Below are positions 43,624 through 55,640 of a stretch of DNA of 64,000 nucleotides, piece after piece. The position numbers and the translations under genes are program-made. The notes beneath the pieces were generated by a model. It did not search any database and was not told where the DNA came from. It worked only from the letters and a program-made list of their open reading frames with translations. Numbering within the stretch: the first letter of the stretch is position 1; every line of letters begins with the position of its first letter. The stretch comes from Riptortus pedestris (lineage: Eukaryota; Arthropoda; Insecta; Hemiptera; Alydidae). The DNA lies in NCBI GenBank assembly GCA_019009955.1, contig CM032229.1, positions 83,379,001-83,443,000 on the forward strand, in the 5' to 3' direction.

Positions 43624-45240
43624 GTTAGGAATAATTAACACATGTAGTTGGCGGTATTTGTAGAGAAATTTATTCGAATTGTATTTGGGATAAACTTGAA
43701 TTCATATTAATCTTGAGCTATTTGTCTGTAGTAATGAAGAATCTTAAATTGTTAATGAATTCTGGAGCCTTACGAATTAGTATGTTTCTTAGAATCCATA
43801 AGTTTCAGGTCAAAACAAAATCTTGTATCTTATCTGGCTTTTTTTTTGTTTTTAAGACAAAGGAGGAGATAAAGTTTGACATGCTTGTTGTTTTTGTTGG
43901 CCTCCTACTGAAAAGTTTGTAAATTTAAAAGTTTTTATTTATTATTATTCGTAACTTTCAGTATATTTAATCTCATTCAAATAAGTTATCTGTTATGAAC
44001 TTATAAATGGACTTTTCGTTTCATTTAATGTTCCCACTGCAAATCATGATAGAGAAATAAAAACAAAACGGTTTAATAACGCGCATGTAATTGCTTACTA
44101 AATATTATAAGCTTATTTTTCTCCCGCATTATTATTTATTACTAGTTTTAAAGTTGATGTCATGATTAGGAGCTTAATAATATCAGTCTATCCTCAAGAT
44201 TATGTATGACAATTTTGTAAACTGTTCTAGCAGAAAAATTATATCATTTTGTAAACCAGGACTTGTTGAAGTTTTCCTCTGTATTTAATTTAAAAATGAT
44301 AATGATATTGTACAAAAGACTGATCATTTATTTTGTCAACTATCTTAACACATTTTGCTGTTGTAATCCATAGCATGGTCCTTATTTTTATATAAATGCA
44401 TTTATAAGGTCTGTGCTGAGAGTATGGCTTATCAGATTTTATTAAAGCCTAGTACATATTTACTATTGGGTCAATGGCCAAGTGGTGTTACTTTGAGTAT
44501 TAACATTATGTACCATTAGTAGTTTGTAACCTCCAAGTTTATTTCAATAGAAACGCTCCCATTCCACCATTTGTATAGTAGAACGCGCGCGGAAGTTTAA
44601 ATTCTTCCGACCTCCTAGTGAAAACGTATGACTAATTTTCATAGTTTTTCATTTTGAAGATTCCTTTGACATCTCATGGACTCTGCAGAACTCGTAAAAT
44701 ATTTATATAGACCATTATCTATCATTTATTATATAAAAAAAAATACTTGTGGCAGTGGACATTTTATTTATTTGGCATAACTGCCTCGCTCCTATAACGA
44801 TCATCAATGAAAGTTTTAGATATCATTGTATTTCGAATAACACTGCTTTTGTGAACGTTTATTTTGCAAAATTTCCCTATCCGTATTTAGATTGTAAATT
44901 CAAGCAATGCAATTCTCTTAATTTAATAGTAATATAATCATGGTTTAATGGAGACACATCTAAGACAATCTTTCAGCTCAGTAAGTATGTAATTTTGCTA
45001 AACGGTTTCTTGAAACTCCTCTTCCTTTTCTGGAGTCCGTTGTTCCCTAATATGTCCCCTTAAATATATTAATAAATCCACTTTTAGGTCACACATTAGT
45101 ATTTTTATAACAATTAAATATTTACGTGTTCCTGGGGGAGAAAATGTTTCTTATTTTATATTTGGAGGGCCTAAATGTGGGAAATGGGCTTAGGAACGTC
45201 TTTTCGATATCCTCTATAGTTCGTAAGACTCAAAAAATGC
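43624..45240. other. Putative first intron or intergenic, nothing recognised
   Basis: AT-rich, free of HIN and SINE copies, unlike the flanks. No coding exon recognised; the frames at 43713-43922 and 44749-44937 lack homology. Confidence 0.45.
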
Positions 45241-45244
45241 CAGA

Positions 45245-45954
45245 ATTTAATACAATTTCAAACTCGCAATTTTTGTTTGATCGTTACAAAAAGAAAGATC
45301 AAGCTCGTTTAGAGGGGAGAATTTTCGAAAATTCGAAATATCTGCGTTATTATACGTCGGATCGAAATATTATATAGAACCAATCTTATTGCAAATTAAA
45401 TTTACTATAAACACTGGCATATACATTTATTCTCTATCTTGAATATTAATCGAGATATTTGCATTTTTCAGCCATCAGCAAACTCCCACTTCAACTCATG
45501 TTACATAAACAATATTCTATTATGTAATAAACCACATCATTCGAAGCTTGAATACCAGATATTGTTTTCAAGAGACCTTAATTATACGTGATACATGCAA
45601 CTATATTCTGTTGACCCCCCCCCCCCCCCGTTTTTAGTTCTTGGACTGCAAAACTTTGATTGAGATTAAAATTATTCTGATTCATTATAAATTACAGTAT
45701 AGTAAATAGTGTTCAATAAAATTGATATGTTATATTCTGATATCTTAGTAATTGTTATTCTTTCCGTTAAAAGGTTGGCAGGCCTGTTTCTCTTTACATT
45801 CCAGACTCTTCCCGTCAGGAGGTTTCTTATTATAGTTTTTTATTTATTCCCTTATATATTGACGGTGCTGTTCCTTACCAGTATGTAGATTTATCTATTG
45901 TTAAACTTCACGAGGGAAATCTGCTTAGTTTACCCTCTGCGTGACGTACTTTTT
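45245..45954 (+). mobile_element. HIN element, 5'-truncated
   Basis: Begins TCGCAATTTTTGTTTGATCG, then AATATCTGCGTTATTATACG, ACCAATCTTATTGCAAATTA, a C-run at 45617-45630, CAGTATGTAGATTTATCTAT, CACGAGGGAAATCTGCTTAG and TGCGTGACGTACTTTTT. Of the long subfamily, resembling 12044-13028 and 48331-49269. Confidence 0.75.
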
Positions 45955-46057
45955 CTATATCCGCTCCTTTACGGAATAACCCTTATCCAATAAGATCCCA
46001 CAACTATCATCAAAGAACATTGCATCATATATATATGGTTTTAAATAACAGTTAAAC

Positions 46058-47116
46058 CATAAGGGAAATCATCTATTGAGGTTGTACTCATGATGGCAAT
46101 TCCGAAAAAATTGTTCAGATATCCATGAGTTCCGTTCAAAACTATATATACATATTTGGTTGTTAATGCTCTAGCGGTCGCAATTTTATTTTAGTCGTTA
46201 CTGGATAATTAAAAGTTTTTTTCAAATTAAAGATGAAGTTCGTTAATGGCTGAAATCCGACCGTGGGAGTGGAGGTTTATAGGGTGGATTTATGGGATCG
46301 AAAATTTGTATAGAACCAATTTTATTAAAAATGAAATGTTCTATAAATGTTAGATACATGTTTCGCTATATTGAATTTTAACCGAGATTTTTCCATAGTT
46401 TAGTTTTAGGTCATCAGTTAACGAAAATTTTTATATGTGTAGCCTTTTGCAATTATCTATAAATATTGATCTCGTATTTGTTTCTCTCTCTAAAATATTA
46501 ACTGAGATATTTGCATTTTTTAAATTTTCAGCATTAATTAACCTTCTCCTCCATTTCGTCATAGCATGTTGACAGGAAGCCAATACATCATGAAACCTGT
46601 TATCCTAACCTTAAAAAACAAATATTGTTTCAGCAGACCATTATTATGTGAGATATACGCAAATACGTTGTGTAATGCCGTCATCAATCAAGAATTTACT
46701 TTCTTGGCTAGAAAATGTTTCTTTGATCTATATCATATTCGATTTTTAATGGTTTCAGTCAACGCTGAAGATCGTATTTATTATTGGCGGAAATCGGACC
46801 TGAAATAGTGGGGGTTTAGATAGGGGGATTCAAAAATTCAATATATCTCTGTTATTACGAGTTGGATCGTAAAACGTTACCAATCTTTTTAAACTATTGA
46901 TGTTATACACTTGTTGTTCTATGCATTTTTTTGTAACTAATGTATTAAGCAGGTTATTCGTACATTCTTTTTTTCTGCCTAACCCTTCTACTCATCGGTT
47001 TTTTTACGTATAAATACAGAATATGTGGTGAGATGTTATCTCACAAGGGTCAAGGGTGTTATACCGACACCTGGGAAATCTACTTAGTGTACGCAGCCGC
47101 TGCGTGACAGACCTTT
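46058..47116 (+). mobile_element. HIN element with duplicated interior
   Basis: 5' end lacks the first bases (ACCATAAGGGAAATCATCTA). Markers: TTGTTAATGCTCTAGCGGTC, AATGGCTGAAATCCGACC, then interior AATATTAACTGAGATATTTG repeated with a second GGCGGAAATCGGACCTGAAA at 46789. 3' end CTGGGAAATCTACTTAGTGT, GCTGCGTGACAGACCTTTT. The repeated interior suggests a nested or tandem duplication. Confidence 0.7.
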
Positions 47117-47475
47117 TAAAACTAATTTGGTTCTATAAAAAATATAAAAGAAGTTATTTTATATTTTGTATAAATTTTATAAAGAGGAAGTATTTTTAAT
47201 GACTGTGATTAATCGAAGCTATGGCGGAGAATTAGTGCTTACTAAGGATGATGGATGTATCTCTCAACCAGTCTGCCAAAACTAAAAAATGTAATATTCT
47301 CGGTTAAAATTCATGATAGAAAAACATGTATATATAATTAACAATAAGATTGATTCTATACAACGTATTTATCTCACTTCATAGTGGTCCGTTGGAAACA
47401 ATATTTGTTATTCAAGGTAACAGGTTTCATTATATATTAGCTTATTGTTACTGTGTTATGATGAAATGGCGTGGG

Positions 47476-48177
47476 CAGTGGCGGCTCGTAGCTAAAATTA
47501 GGGGGGTGCTGCTCCAGACAATTTTTAGCCTTTGTTTTAAAAATTGTGTAAAAGGAAACAAATTTATATAAAAAGAAAATTTATTCAGAAACTTGATAAA
47601 ATCCTAAAAGAACAAAATCAAACATTTTTTACTTACTTTCACCTAAAGTATTACAGTTCAAACTTAATCTATACATTTAAAAATGAAATCAATTCTTCTT
47701 GTTATAATTTGCGCGAAAAGATCAATAATTTTCTCCTTGATCTCTGGATGACATCTGAGTAAATGTTTCTTTATTGAAGGCGCATTTAGTCTTTCCGATA
47801 TCATAGTGCTCCTTAGAAAAGTTTTTATTCTTTTCAATGCAGCGTTCTGCCTCTGATGTAGTCGTAGGAATTGTCAAGAGGAGCACTGTGGGAGCGACAG
47901 GCACTCGCCCTTACAGCCTCGCTTGGAGCTTCCTCTGTGACAACAGTCAAACACCTCGCCGCTGGAACTCTGAAGCTCACAGTTCCATACAAAGATTTTT
48001 GTATCTTTTTTCATAAACTGGGGGATGGTAACTGCATTAAGCTTAAGGATTACATATTATTCAAGTATAATGAAAGATTTAAAGAAAAAAAGCTCATTAT
48101 ATTAAATGTAATAGATAATATCAAGTGGAAATTGGGGGTGCTGCAGTTCCACAGTGCCTATACGCGAGGCGCCACTG
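47476..48177 (-). mobile_element. hAT transposon remnant with intact 8-bp target duplication
   Basis: Ends CAGTGGCGGCTCGTAG and CTATACGCGAGGCGCCACTG form short TIRs (CAGTGGCG-CTCG). They are flanked by identical GGCGTGGG at 47468-47475 and 48178-48185, the 8-bp duplication typical of hAT. Minus-strand 47722-47904 encodes VLLLTIPTTTSEAERC, matching the hAT C-terminal dimerisation motif (L-IPVTSA-AERSFS). The rest of the transposase is missing, leaving 702 bp. The perfect target duplication suggests a fairly recent insertion. Confidence 0.88.
47722..47904 (-). pseudogene. hAT transposase C-terminal remnant
   Basis: 60-codon frame beginning MPVAPTVLLLTIPTTT; SEAERC aligns with the family's (A)SAERSFS, and KNKNFSKEHYDIGKTKC follows where LK-IK-YLRSTM is usual. 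DDE residues and the zinc finger are absent, so it is inactive. It lies wholly inside the hAT element bounded by 47476 and 48177. Confidence 0.75.
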
Positions 48178-48185
48178 GGCGTGGG

Positions 48186-48325
48186 GGTAAATATATTGGT
48201 TAATATTTGAGATAGAGAAAAAAACCTTCGTCACGCAGTGGGTGCGTAAACGAAGCAGATTTCCCTCTTGAAGTTTGACCGTAGATAATTCTACATTACA
48301 ACACAGGTATGAAAAAAGAAAGATC
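48186..48325 (-). mobile_element. HIN 3'-end fragment
   Basis: TATTGGTTAATATTTGAGAT (interior) precedes CCTTCGTCACGCAGTGGGTG and GAAGCAGATTTCCCTCTTGA (3' end, reverse orientation). It meets the next, plus-strand copy at about 48330. Confidence 0.6.
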
Positions 48326-48330
48326 AAGTC

Positions 48331-48440
48331 TTAAGGGAAATCAGCTATTGAGGTCGTATTCATGACGCAATTTTCGAAAACTTTCTTCCTCAAATGTCCA
48401 TCGATCCTACCCAGGAGATGACGAAAATGAGGTCCGGTCC

Positions 48441-48512
<72 letters not shown>

Positions 48513-49269
48513 TATTATATCTGCCCGTTACCGTTCTAGCGGTCGGAATTAAACTCGATATTTAGTCATTTTATTTAAAAAGAAAGATGAAGAACGTTCA
48601 AGGGTGAAATCGGACCAGAGGGAGGGGGGTTTGGGGGGGAAAATTTTGAACATTCGCAATATCTCTGTTACTATAAGTCGGATCAAAAACTGCACACAAT
48701 CAATCTTATAGCTTATTTAATGTACTATAAATAATGTTATATACATTTATTTACCTTGAGTATTAACCGAGATATTTGCATTTTTCAGTTTTCAGACTTC
48801 AGTAAACCCTCACTTCTACTCGTGTTATATAAACAATACTCTTTTATATAATAAACCACATTATTCGAAGCTTAAATATCACGTATTGTTGTCCAGAGAC
48901 CTTTATTATACGAGATAGATGCAAATATTTTCTTGTGCCCCCCCGTCTTAAATTCTTGGGCTACTAAAATTTGATTGACTAAGATAAAACTTATTCTGAT
49001 TCATTTTAAATTACAGTACTAGATATAGTACATAGTGAATATGTAATATTCTGATATGTTTCAGTTATTGTTTTTCTTTCCGGTGACCCGTTGGTAGACA
49101 TGTTTACATTTGAGACGCTTCCCGCCGGCAGGGGAAAGATTTCTTATTACCGTTTGTATTTATTCACTTAATATTCACAGTGTTGTCTTAGCAGTATGTA
49201 GGTCTATCTATTACTAATCTCCACGAGGGAAATCTGCTTAGTTTACGCAGCCCCTGCGTGACGGTCTTT
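48331..49269 (+). mobile_element. HIN element, near-complete long copy
   Basis: TTAAGGGAAATCAGCTATTG, GAGGTCGTATTCATGACGC, (AT)n at 48447-48506, AATCGGACCAGAGGGAGGGG and TTTGGGGGGG, the long 3' half with TTCGAAGCTTAAATATCACG, CCCGCCGGCAGG, then GAGGGAAATCTGCTTAGTTT, CAGCCCCTGCGTGACGGTCT. It lacks only the extreme 5' AGCAG. Confidence 0.8.
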
Positions 49270-50840
49270 ATATGTTTTTTTTTGTAATATTGTAAATGGT
49301 AAATTTCATGTAATAACTCAATAAAGGATATTTATAAAAAAAGAAGTTTGACTGAACCAATGGCATTAAATAATTAACGACTACAATTTAATATAAATGC
49401 ATCTTTTAGGAACTGGCTGAGCTGCTTTCTGCAGTGTTAATGAGTTCTAGTTCTTAAGTGGGGGGGGGGGCATCAATTTAATTACTTTAGTTAGATGTAG
49501 TATTGGACGAGTCATAAGTTTGCTGAAAATCTAATCGATTCTGGTCTCTGAATCTTTTTATTATTATCTGGGGAAGGTTATTATATATTTTTTTATAATA
49601 TGCTAGTTTTTATTATTAATTATTCGTAAAATACGTTTTGTTCTAATATGATAGCACTAATTTAATAAATTCCCCAGTTAGAAGTATTTAAATTAGTTCC
49701 TGCAAACATATTAATATTGGGGCTTTGGATATTTACGTTACATAGAACATTACATTAAAATTTAATGCTGATTACTTGTAATTATTTAATAACGTGTATT
49801 ACTGGCTAGTTAACAGTTATACATTGTTTAGGGATCTTTTCACTGTAATCGATTCTTGTTCTGCATTTTATATTTGGTTCTTCATATTGGAATTTCTGTA
49901 ATTGAATTTACCGAGAAATTTACTTACTATTAGAAAAGATTCCATCCTGCTGATTGTATATACGAGACTTCACATTGAATTTCTTTGTTGATTTGTGTCC
50001 AATTCGGCAAAGACAATACTCATATTTGGAAATCCCTTTAACAACCGTAGAGTTGTGGTTGCAAACTGCAAATTTTAAAAATGTGACTTGATTTAGCTAA
50101 TTTGGTTTACTCAGGTCCCTCCAAAAATCTTTTGGAAAAAAATAAGGGGAAAAATTTCCCTCCAAGAATCTCTGGTCCATCTCTTCTTTTGCGAAACCCA
50201 AAACAATTTTTAAAATGTGTTTTTAAAACTTTAATATTTGTTATTTTCTGTCATTCGCTAAATATGTTTTATTTTCGAATTTCATGAAATGAAAATATTA
50301 GTAGATGGGGTCACTGGTAAATTCCTATTTTTTTTTTCCGACGTCCGTTTTTGCACTTAGGCCTAATTGAGAAAATAATTAATATTTTTGGTAATTTGAT
50401 TAGTGGTAAGCTGAAAAATAATCTTATGAGGTTAAACTTTTGTCCTTTGAATTCCTTTAAGGAATTAATTAACGGGTTTGAACGAGAAGTTCCCCCGTCT
50501 ACGTGCCATTTATTCTGAATACTCCTCTTCGCCTTCGCACTTTGGAATTGTATTATAAAAGGCGCCATTCAAGCTCAACGTTATTTACCTGAACATTCTA
50601 TGATTAGGGAAAGTTTCCATGAGAAAGCTGATCCATAAGGTTGAGGTTTGTCTGCTCTTGTTACTGAACTGAGGGAGCTGCCAAAGTGGGTAGCTCGTCG
50701 TTGAAGTTAGGACTCAATACAAAAGCTATTTCTCTATATTTCATGTATGACACTCGAAGTGGGAGATTAATTTAAGTAACACACATTTTGAAGTTCATAT
50801 ACAAACTCACAAGTGTGTTTTCATGCTCTTATATTAATGA
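49270..50840. other. Intergenic, nothing recognised
   Basis: AT-rich, no gene or known repeat recognised. The frames at 50102-50287 and 50311-50568 lack homology. Confidence 0.45.
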
Positions 50841-50844
50841 TCTT

Positions 50845-51010
50845 AGAATACTTGGAACCGTGTGTTCGATTCAGGCCTGCGCAAAAGTGAATATATTTCT
50901 GGTGGTCTTATTAATTGAAATCCTTATTCTCACCCGGGGTAGAAAAGGACTGATCCCTGTTCGGGTTGGGTTCAATTGCTAAAAGTGGGCATTAATTAAA
51001 AAAAAAAATC
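50845..51010 (+). mobile_element. tRNA-derived SINE, decayed copy 8
   Basis: Box B-like GTGTGTTCGATTCAGGCCTG, then TCACCCGGGGTAGAAAAGG, GGGTTCAATTGCTAAAAGTG and GGGCATTAATTAAAA at the 3' end; the head is mostly lost. Confidence 0.55.
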
Positions 51011-51392
51011 GGATAAAATCTATTCAACTCAAATACATTGGTGTAGATTGCATGTAATTATTATTAACTTCCATCGAGATAACATTTTCCTCCTCTTAGA
51101 ATAATGCAATCAAAATTGAAATTCTTGCCTGCATTTCTGATCGGCCGTTTGTTAGGCTATCAGTTAAAAAATTAATTGAAGTTAATTCTTATTGATAGAT
51201 ATTTAAATGACAATTTTTAATCACGGTTGGAATTTTTAAATGCCTATATGCGGTCGTGAAATGGTTATATAAAAAGAAATGGCACTGTAAAATTTTCGAT
51301 TTTTTAGTACCCTATAAGTGTATTTAGTACCTCTTTAAATTTAAATAAAAAAGATAAAGGAAAAATGTAACTACTAATAGAAGAAAATAAAA

Positions 51393-51502
51393 AAGTCCGT
51401 CACGCAGGGGCTGCGACTAAGCAGATTTCCCACGTGCTGGTATAACACACTTCTGATCTCATCTCACCTCTCAGATAGGGGGCGGGGGGTTACTGAAGGC
51501 AG

Positions 51503-51562
<60 letters not shown>

Positions 51563-51680
51563 CGGATCCCATTTTCGTCATCTCCTGGATAAGATCAATG
51601 GACATTTGAAGTACATTTTCAAAAATCCCCAACTAATGAGTACAACCTCAATAGCTGATTCCCCCTAAGGAAAATATGCT
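51393..51680 (-). mobile_element. HIN element, short internally deleted copy
   Basis: 3' end AAAAGTCCGTCACGCAGGGG, CTAAGCAGATTTCCCACGTG (51391-51435); GGGGGCGGGGGG; (AT)n 51505-51558; then 5' part CATTTTCGTCATCTCCTGGA to the decayed palindrome CCCCCTAAGGAAAATATGCT at 51680. Only about 290 bp remain, but both ends are present. Confidence 0.78.
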
Positions 51681-52230
51681 AAAAACGCTAAAAATAGAAC
51701 AAAATATTAAATAAAAAATACGAAACAGAACTATATTAAACAAAATTCAGAACACAACGAAAAAACAACAATACCAAATAAAATTAAGAGCAATAAATAG
51801 GCGATAAAAGAGCATTAGTAATTATTTGTTTGAGTTTGCTACCTTTAGTCAGTAAGTCTTGTAAGACATGGGGCATCTGTAAATGTTCACGTTTTCTGCG
51901 GTGGAAGCATATGGTTTATTGAAAAAAGTACAGTGCATACATCACATCGAATTCACACAAATCGTATAATAATTGCTTGGTCTCTCCGTGCAAATGTAAA
52001 TCTTTCTAGTCGTGGATTGTATGAATAATTTGTCTCAGTATGTTGTCCGTCCGTAACCAGTCTTGTTGCCTTTCTTGAAGAACAGTAGGTTTTACTAAGG
52101 TTTTAAGTCTTTTGATGTCAGTTGATGAACGTCAATGTTAATGTTTTCAGTCGTAATTTTGGTTGTCAAATTTAGTGCTTCGTCCAATGCTATGGTGCCC
52201 AGGAAGCCACACCATTGTTATGTTAGTTTT
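51681..52230. other. Intergenic, nothing recognised
   Basis: No gene or repeat recognised. Confidence 0.45.
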
Positions 52231-52233
52231 TTG

Positions 52234-52362
52234 AGCAGATTTTCCTAAAGAGAAATCAGCTATTGAGGTCGTACTCATAACACGATTTCGAAATATTTCT
52301 TCAAATGTCGTTGGATCCTACCCAGGAGATGACGAAAATGATGTCCGCTCAAAATTTTATAT

Positions 52363-52421
<59 letters not shown>
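52234..52421 (+). mobile_element. HIN 5'-end fragment with (AT)n
   Basis: AGCAGATTTTCCTAAAGAGA, AGGTCGTACTCATAACACGA, CCAGGAGATGACGAAAATGA, then (AT)n 52371-52421; the rest of the element is absent. Confidence 0.75.
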
Positions 52422-52423
<2 letters not shown>

Positions 52424-53160
52424 TGTAACTGCCATTTAAAAATTCCGACATGTTAATACTACAACGGTGACTAGTATTTTTTGATTCTACGAGTACCAGA
52501 TCATTTAGTGACCCGGAGACTCACAATGACGTTAGGATATTTATGAATATATTTGAAAAGTATGCCTTCTATTTCCGTCGGACTTCTTTGATCATGATAA
52601 GACGATAGATGGTGATAAGAATGAACATTAGTGAATCATCTGCTTCACATGTAGAGCCTTCGGCGGAAGCCTGGCGGTGTCTTTGGAGCCATTTTAATTG
52701 GCCAACTCTCATTTCGTCGGAGATATCTGCGACAATCTGTATTTGGTTCTAGTATTGAAAAGGTTTATCGCATAAATGTTGTGGAAAAGTTTGTTAGTTG
52801 CCTACCTGTGAGCTTGACACTTCAAAACTAACTTAACTTAGCTCCCTCGCCCCGGCGACATGATCCCCTAGGAAATATTCATTCCCAGGCCCCGTTTTGC
52901 CATTATTCCACGAAAACTCGTTGAACACCGAGTATGGAGAGAAAATGGTTTTTAAAAACTCTGGAACAAATTTTCGGCCTCCTTGCGCCTTGCTTTAAGG
53001 ATGAGCATGTAATGTGCATTTCAAATAATTTTACTTGGTGTTCTTGTTTTTAATGGCATTTGCACCGCATCTTTCTTTGTCAATGTCTTTTTGATTTTCC
53101 TATTATGTTTTTGTTGTTGTGGAAATCCATATGTTGTTGAGATACATTATAGTTTTTATT
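52422..53160. other. Intergenic, partly GC-balanced
   Basis: 52630-52940 is more GC-rich and complex than its surroundings (GGCGGAAGCCTGGCGGTG, CGCCCCGGCGACATGATC) but shows no long open frame or splice structure. It could be regulatory or a decayed element. Confidence 0.35.
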
Positions 53161-53164
53161 ATAT

Positions 53165-53362
53165 AAAGTGCCTTTAATCTCACATTTTTAACCGAATGTG
53201 GTGAGTTCGATTCCCTCCTGGGTAATAGGAATTCATTTAGAGACGATCTCACTCAATAAAATCGTTAGTCTCGTCCTGGGTAGAAAAGGAAAGTAACCGG
53301 TAATAACCCCTCCCATTTAGCCATAGTAGCGAAAAGTGAACTTTAATAAATAACAATAATAT
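53165..53362 (+). mobile_element. tRNA-derived SINE, copy 9
   Basis: TTTAATCTCACATTTTTAAC (head), GGTGAGTTCGATTCCCTCCT (box B), GATCTCACTCAATAAAATCG, GTCCTGGGTAGAAAAGG, AGCCATAGTAGCGAAAAGTG and TTTAATAAATAACAATAAT at the 3' end. Confidence 0.8.
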
Positions 53363-53860
53363 TTATATAAGTTTAGAAGTTTTCATTTCATATTCTTTTT
53401 TAAGGAATTACTGAATTTGATACTTCCGGAAATTCGTGGAGAATAAACTTTTATATTTAAATATCTTGATTTTATAAAGCCGTACTGAAAGTATTGCTTT
53501 TATATTATTTTCCGTAAATTGATATCAAAGAGTTTAGGGGCGTTATTTAAATTAGTTTTAAAATATAGATTCCCCAGTGGTGATTCTATTTTTTCAAAAT
53601 TAAATCCTTCACAGTCGAAGCATGGACAAGTAAATAGATGATACGGGGAGGCAATGTTATATTTGCACTCATATTTGTTTGGAAAACAAAAGGAAAACAA
53701 CACAATTTGTCTGCCTTGCAATGTTTTCTTAACAGTAAAACACATACTGAGTGCCATCAAAGAATAACGTCATCACATGACTTACACCAATTACTGCCAA
53801 AACTCAACACAATACTCAAACATCTTAAGATTATACATTTTTATTCAAATATAGTACCAG
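53363..53860. other. Unassigned; short open frames on both strands
   Basis: Frames at 53500-53760 (minus) and 53638-53874 (plus) overlap and neither has recognisable homology or a signal or splice context. Confidence 0.35.
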
Positions 53861-53861
53861 A

Positions 53862-55230
53862 AAATTTTCCTTAAGGGAAGTTAGTTATTGAGGTCGTACT
53901 CATGAAACGATTTTCGAACATTTTCCTAAAATATCCATCGATCCCACCCAGGAGATGACGAAAATGAGGTCCGTTGATATCCGTTCAATATTTATATATC
54001 TGTTAACGCTCTAGCGGTATGATTATTGTCTGATCGTTACCAAACTCGATATTTAACCCTCCGTCGGGCGCGTGATCTCTCAGATACACAGTTTCTAGAA
54101 AAATATTTGCCACACCTCCTAGCATAGAGTGGTGTTGTAGTGCTTCGAGTTATGTGTTTTAGAGAACTCCCCCTCAAGGTATGTTGAGTCACTGTGTTTA
54201 ACAGAGTCGTGAGTTTCACCTGTCATTAAATTTTATCTCCTAGATACCACGCGCCCGATCTCGTAAGTTTTTTGAAATCTGTATTTCATAAATATGTACA
54301 TAAATTAAGTTTCTCTTTATTAAATGGAATCATATAAACCTATTATTCTATTATTTTGCTCAAACATGAGCTTTCAAAAGAACTTGTACAAGGATATATT
54401 GCACGACGCAGTGACAATAGTAGACGTTTACCAACCGAACTAAGGACGAAACTTTTAAGACTACAGAGACTCATAAGAGTACGCTAGCTCATTGGACCAT
54501 ACATTGAACTCAAGTACAGAACAGCATAAAAAAAGGCCTCCGCTACAACGAACAAAAGAAAATGATGTGAACCAAGCAAAACTGAAAATAAATGTAAGTG
54601 TACTAATTACTGTTGTGAGATTTGCAAAAACAAAATTTGTTTACAACATAGTTCCATGCTTTGTCCTAATTGTAATGCAGCTCTGCAAAAGAAATAACAA
54701 TAAAACTGGTATTTTTAAAATTTGTTGATGATTTTCATTAAGTCTTATCTAAAAGTGATTTCGATCTACTTATTTTTGATTGGTTATATTTAGATAATTT
54801 TTTTATATTTTTCACAAACTGAAATGAAATATGTATAATTAAGGCATGTGCATTTAAACAATTCCTTTTGATATTTGTGTTTTTTAATTATATTTTAAAA
54901 ATTATCGTCCACCGTTTCTTTATAATACTTGTCAATTTTAAAAATTATTTACTTCTTTCAAACAAATACTTCCTCTTTTATGGTTTCTAATCACACGCTG
55001 AACATTTTTATATTTGTTAACGGCTAAAATCGGACAAGTAGGAGGGAGGGGGGTGGATTTCGAAAATTCTAAATATTTCAGTTGTTATGCGTTGTATCGA
55101 ATAATTATATAGAACCAATCTTATTGCAAATATGATCTTCTATAGATGTCATGTACATGTTTTCTCATTAACGGAGATATTTTCATATTTTAGTTTTCGG
55201 CGAACAGTTAACGCAGCCGTGACGGACTGA
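53862..55230 (+). mobile_element. HIN element interrupted by a piggyBac remnant
   Basis: 5' part TTCCTTAAGGGAAG, GGTCGTACTCATGAAACGAT, CAGGAGATGACGAAAATGAG, TCTGTTAACGCTCTAGCGG, CCAAACTCGATATTTAA to 54056. The HIN interior resumes near 55015 (TTGTTAACGGCTAAAATCGG, AGGAGGGAGGGGGG) and ends AACGCAGCCGTGACGGACT near 55228. The foreign block begins exactly at the TTAA of GATATTTAA, the piggyBac target site. Confidence 0.7.
54053..54735 (+). pseudogene. piggyBac-type transposon remnant with C-terminal cysteine-rich domain
   Basis: Begins at TTAA 54053-54056 with CCCTCCGTCGGGCGCGTG; related CCACGCGCCCGATCTCG lies at 54248-54264. The plus strand near 54372-54485 reads LVQGYIARRSDNSRRLP, like piggyBac tails. 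About 54590-54690 then encodes KCTNYCCEICKNKICLQH and CPNCNAALQKK followed by a stop, a C-x2-C...C-x2-H...C-x2-C arrangement like the piggyBac cysteine-rich domain that binds the element's ends. The catalytic domain is missing. The right boundary is not resolved. Confidence 0.6.
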
Positions 55231-55504
55231 ACCACGGCTACAAGAAAGAAAAGAAAGGGGGAGGGGTTGAAATAAAAAATATAAAGTAATAAAAAAAATT
55301 ATATATAAATATATAAAAAAGTCGGCCTAAAGTGCATGTGTCTGTGATTTCCCATGGTCGGGGAACTCAATACTGCCTGATGAGTGTTGGGTATTGATGA
55401 CCATGATTTTTCTTGCCCAAAATTCAACAAACAAACAAACCACGGCTGCCGGGCGACCCGTTGTACAAGCAAGTTCTCTCTAACGCTCTTCAGAATAAGG
55501 TAGT

Positions 55505-55640
55505 GAAGATGAAGCTGTTGCTCTGAAAGTGCACTGTGTCAAAATAAAACGCACTGTAGAGGAAAACAGGCCTACTGTGCACATCCAGATTAATTCGTTC
55601 CTCTACCCCCCAGCTTTCCTAGAAGAAATAACAAAATCTT
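55505..55640 (+). repeat. Repeat segment shared with 7600-7760
   Basis: GTGAAGATGAAGCTGTTGCT, CTGAAAGTGCACTGTG, AAAATAAAACGCACTG and ATTAATTCGTTCCTCTAC correspond to the copy in the anoctamin intron. Source element unknown. Confidence 0.5.
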
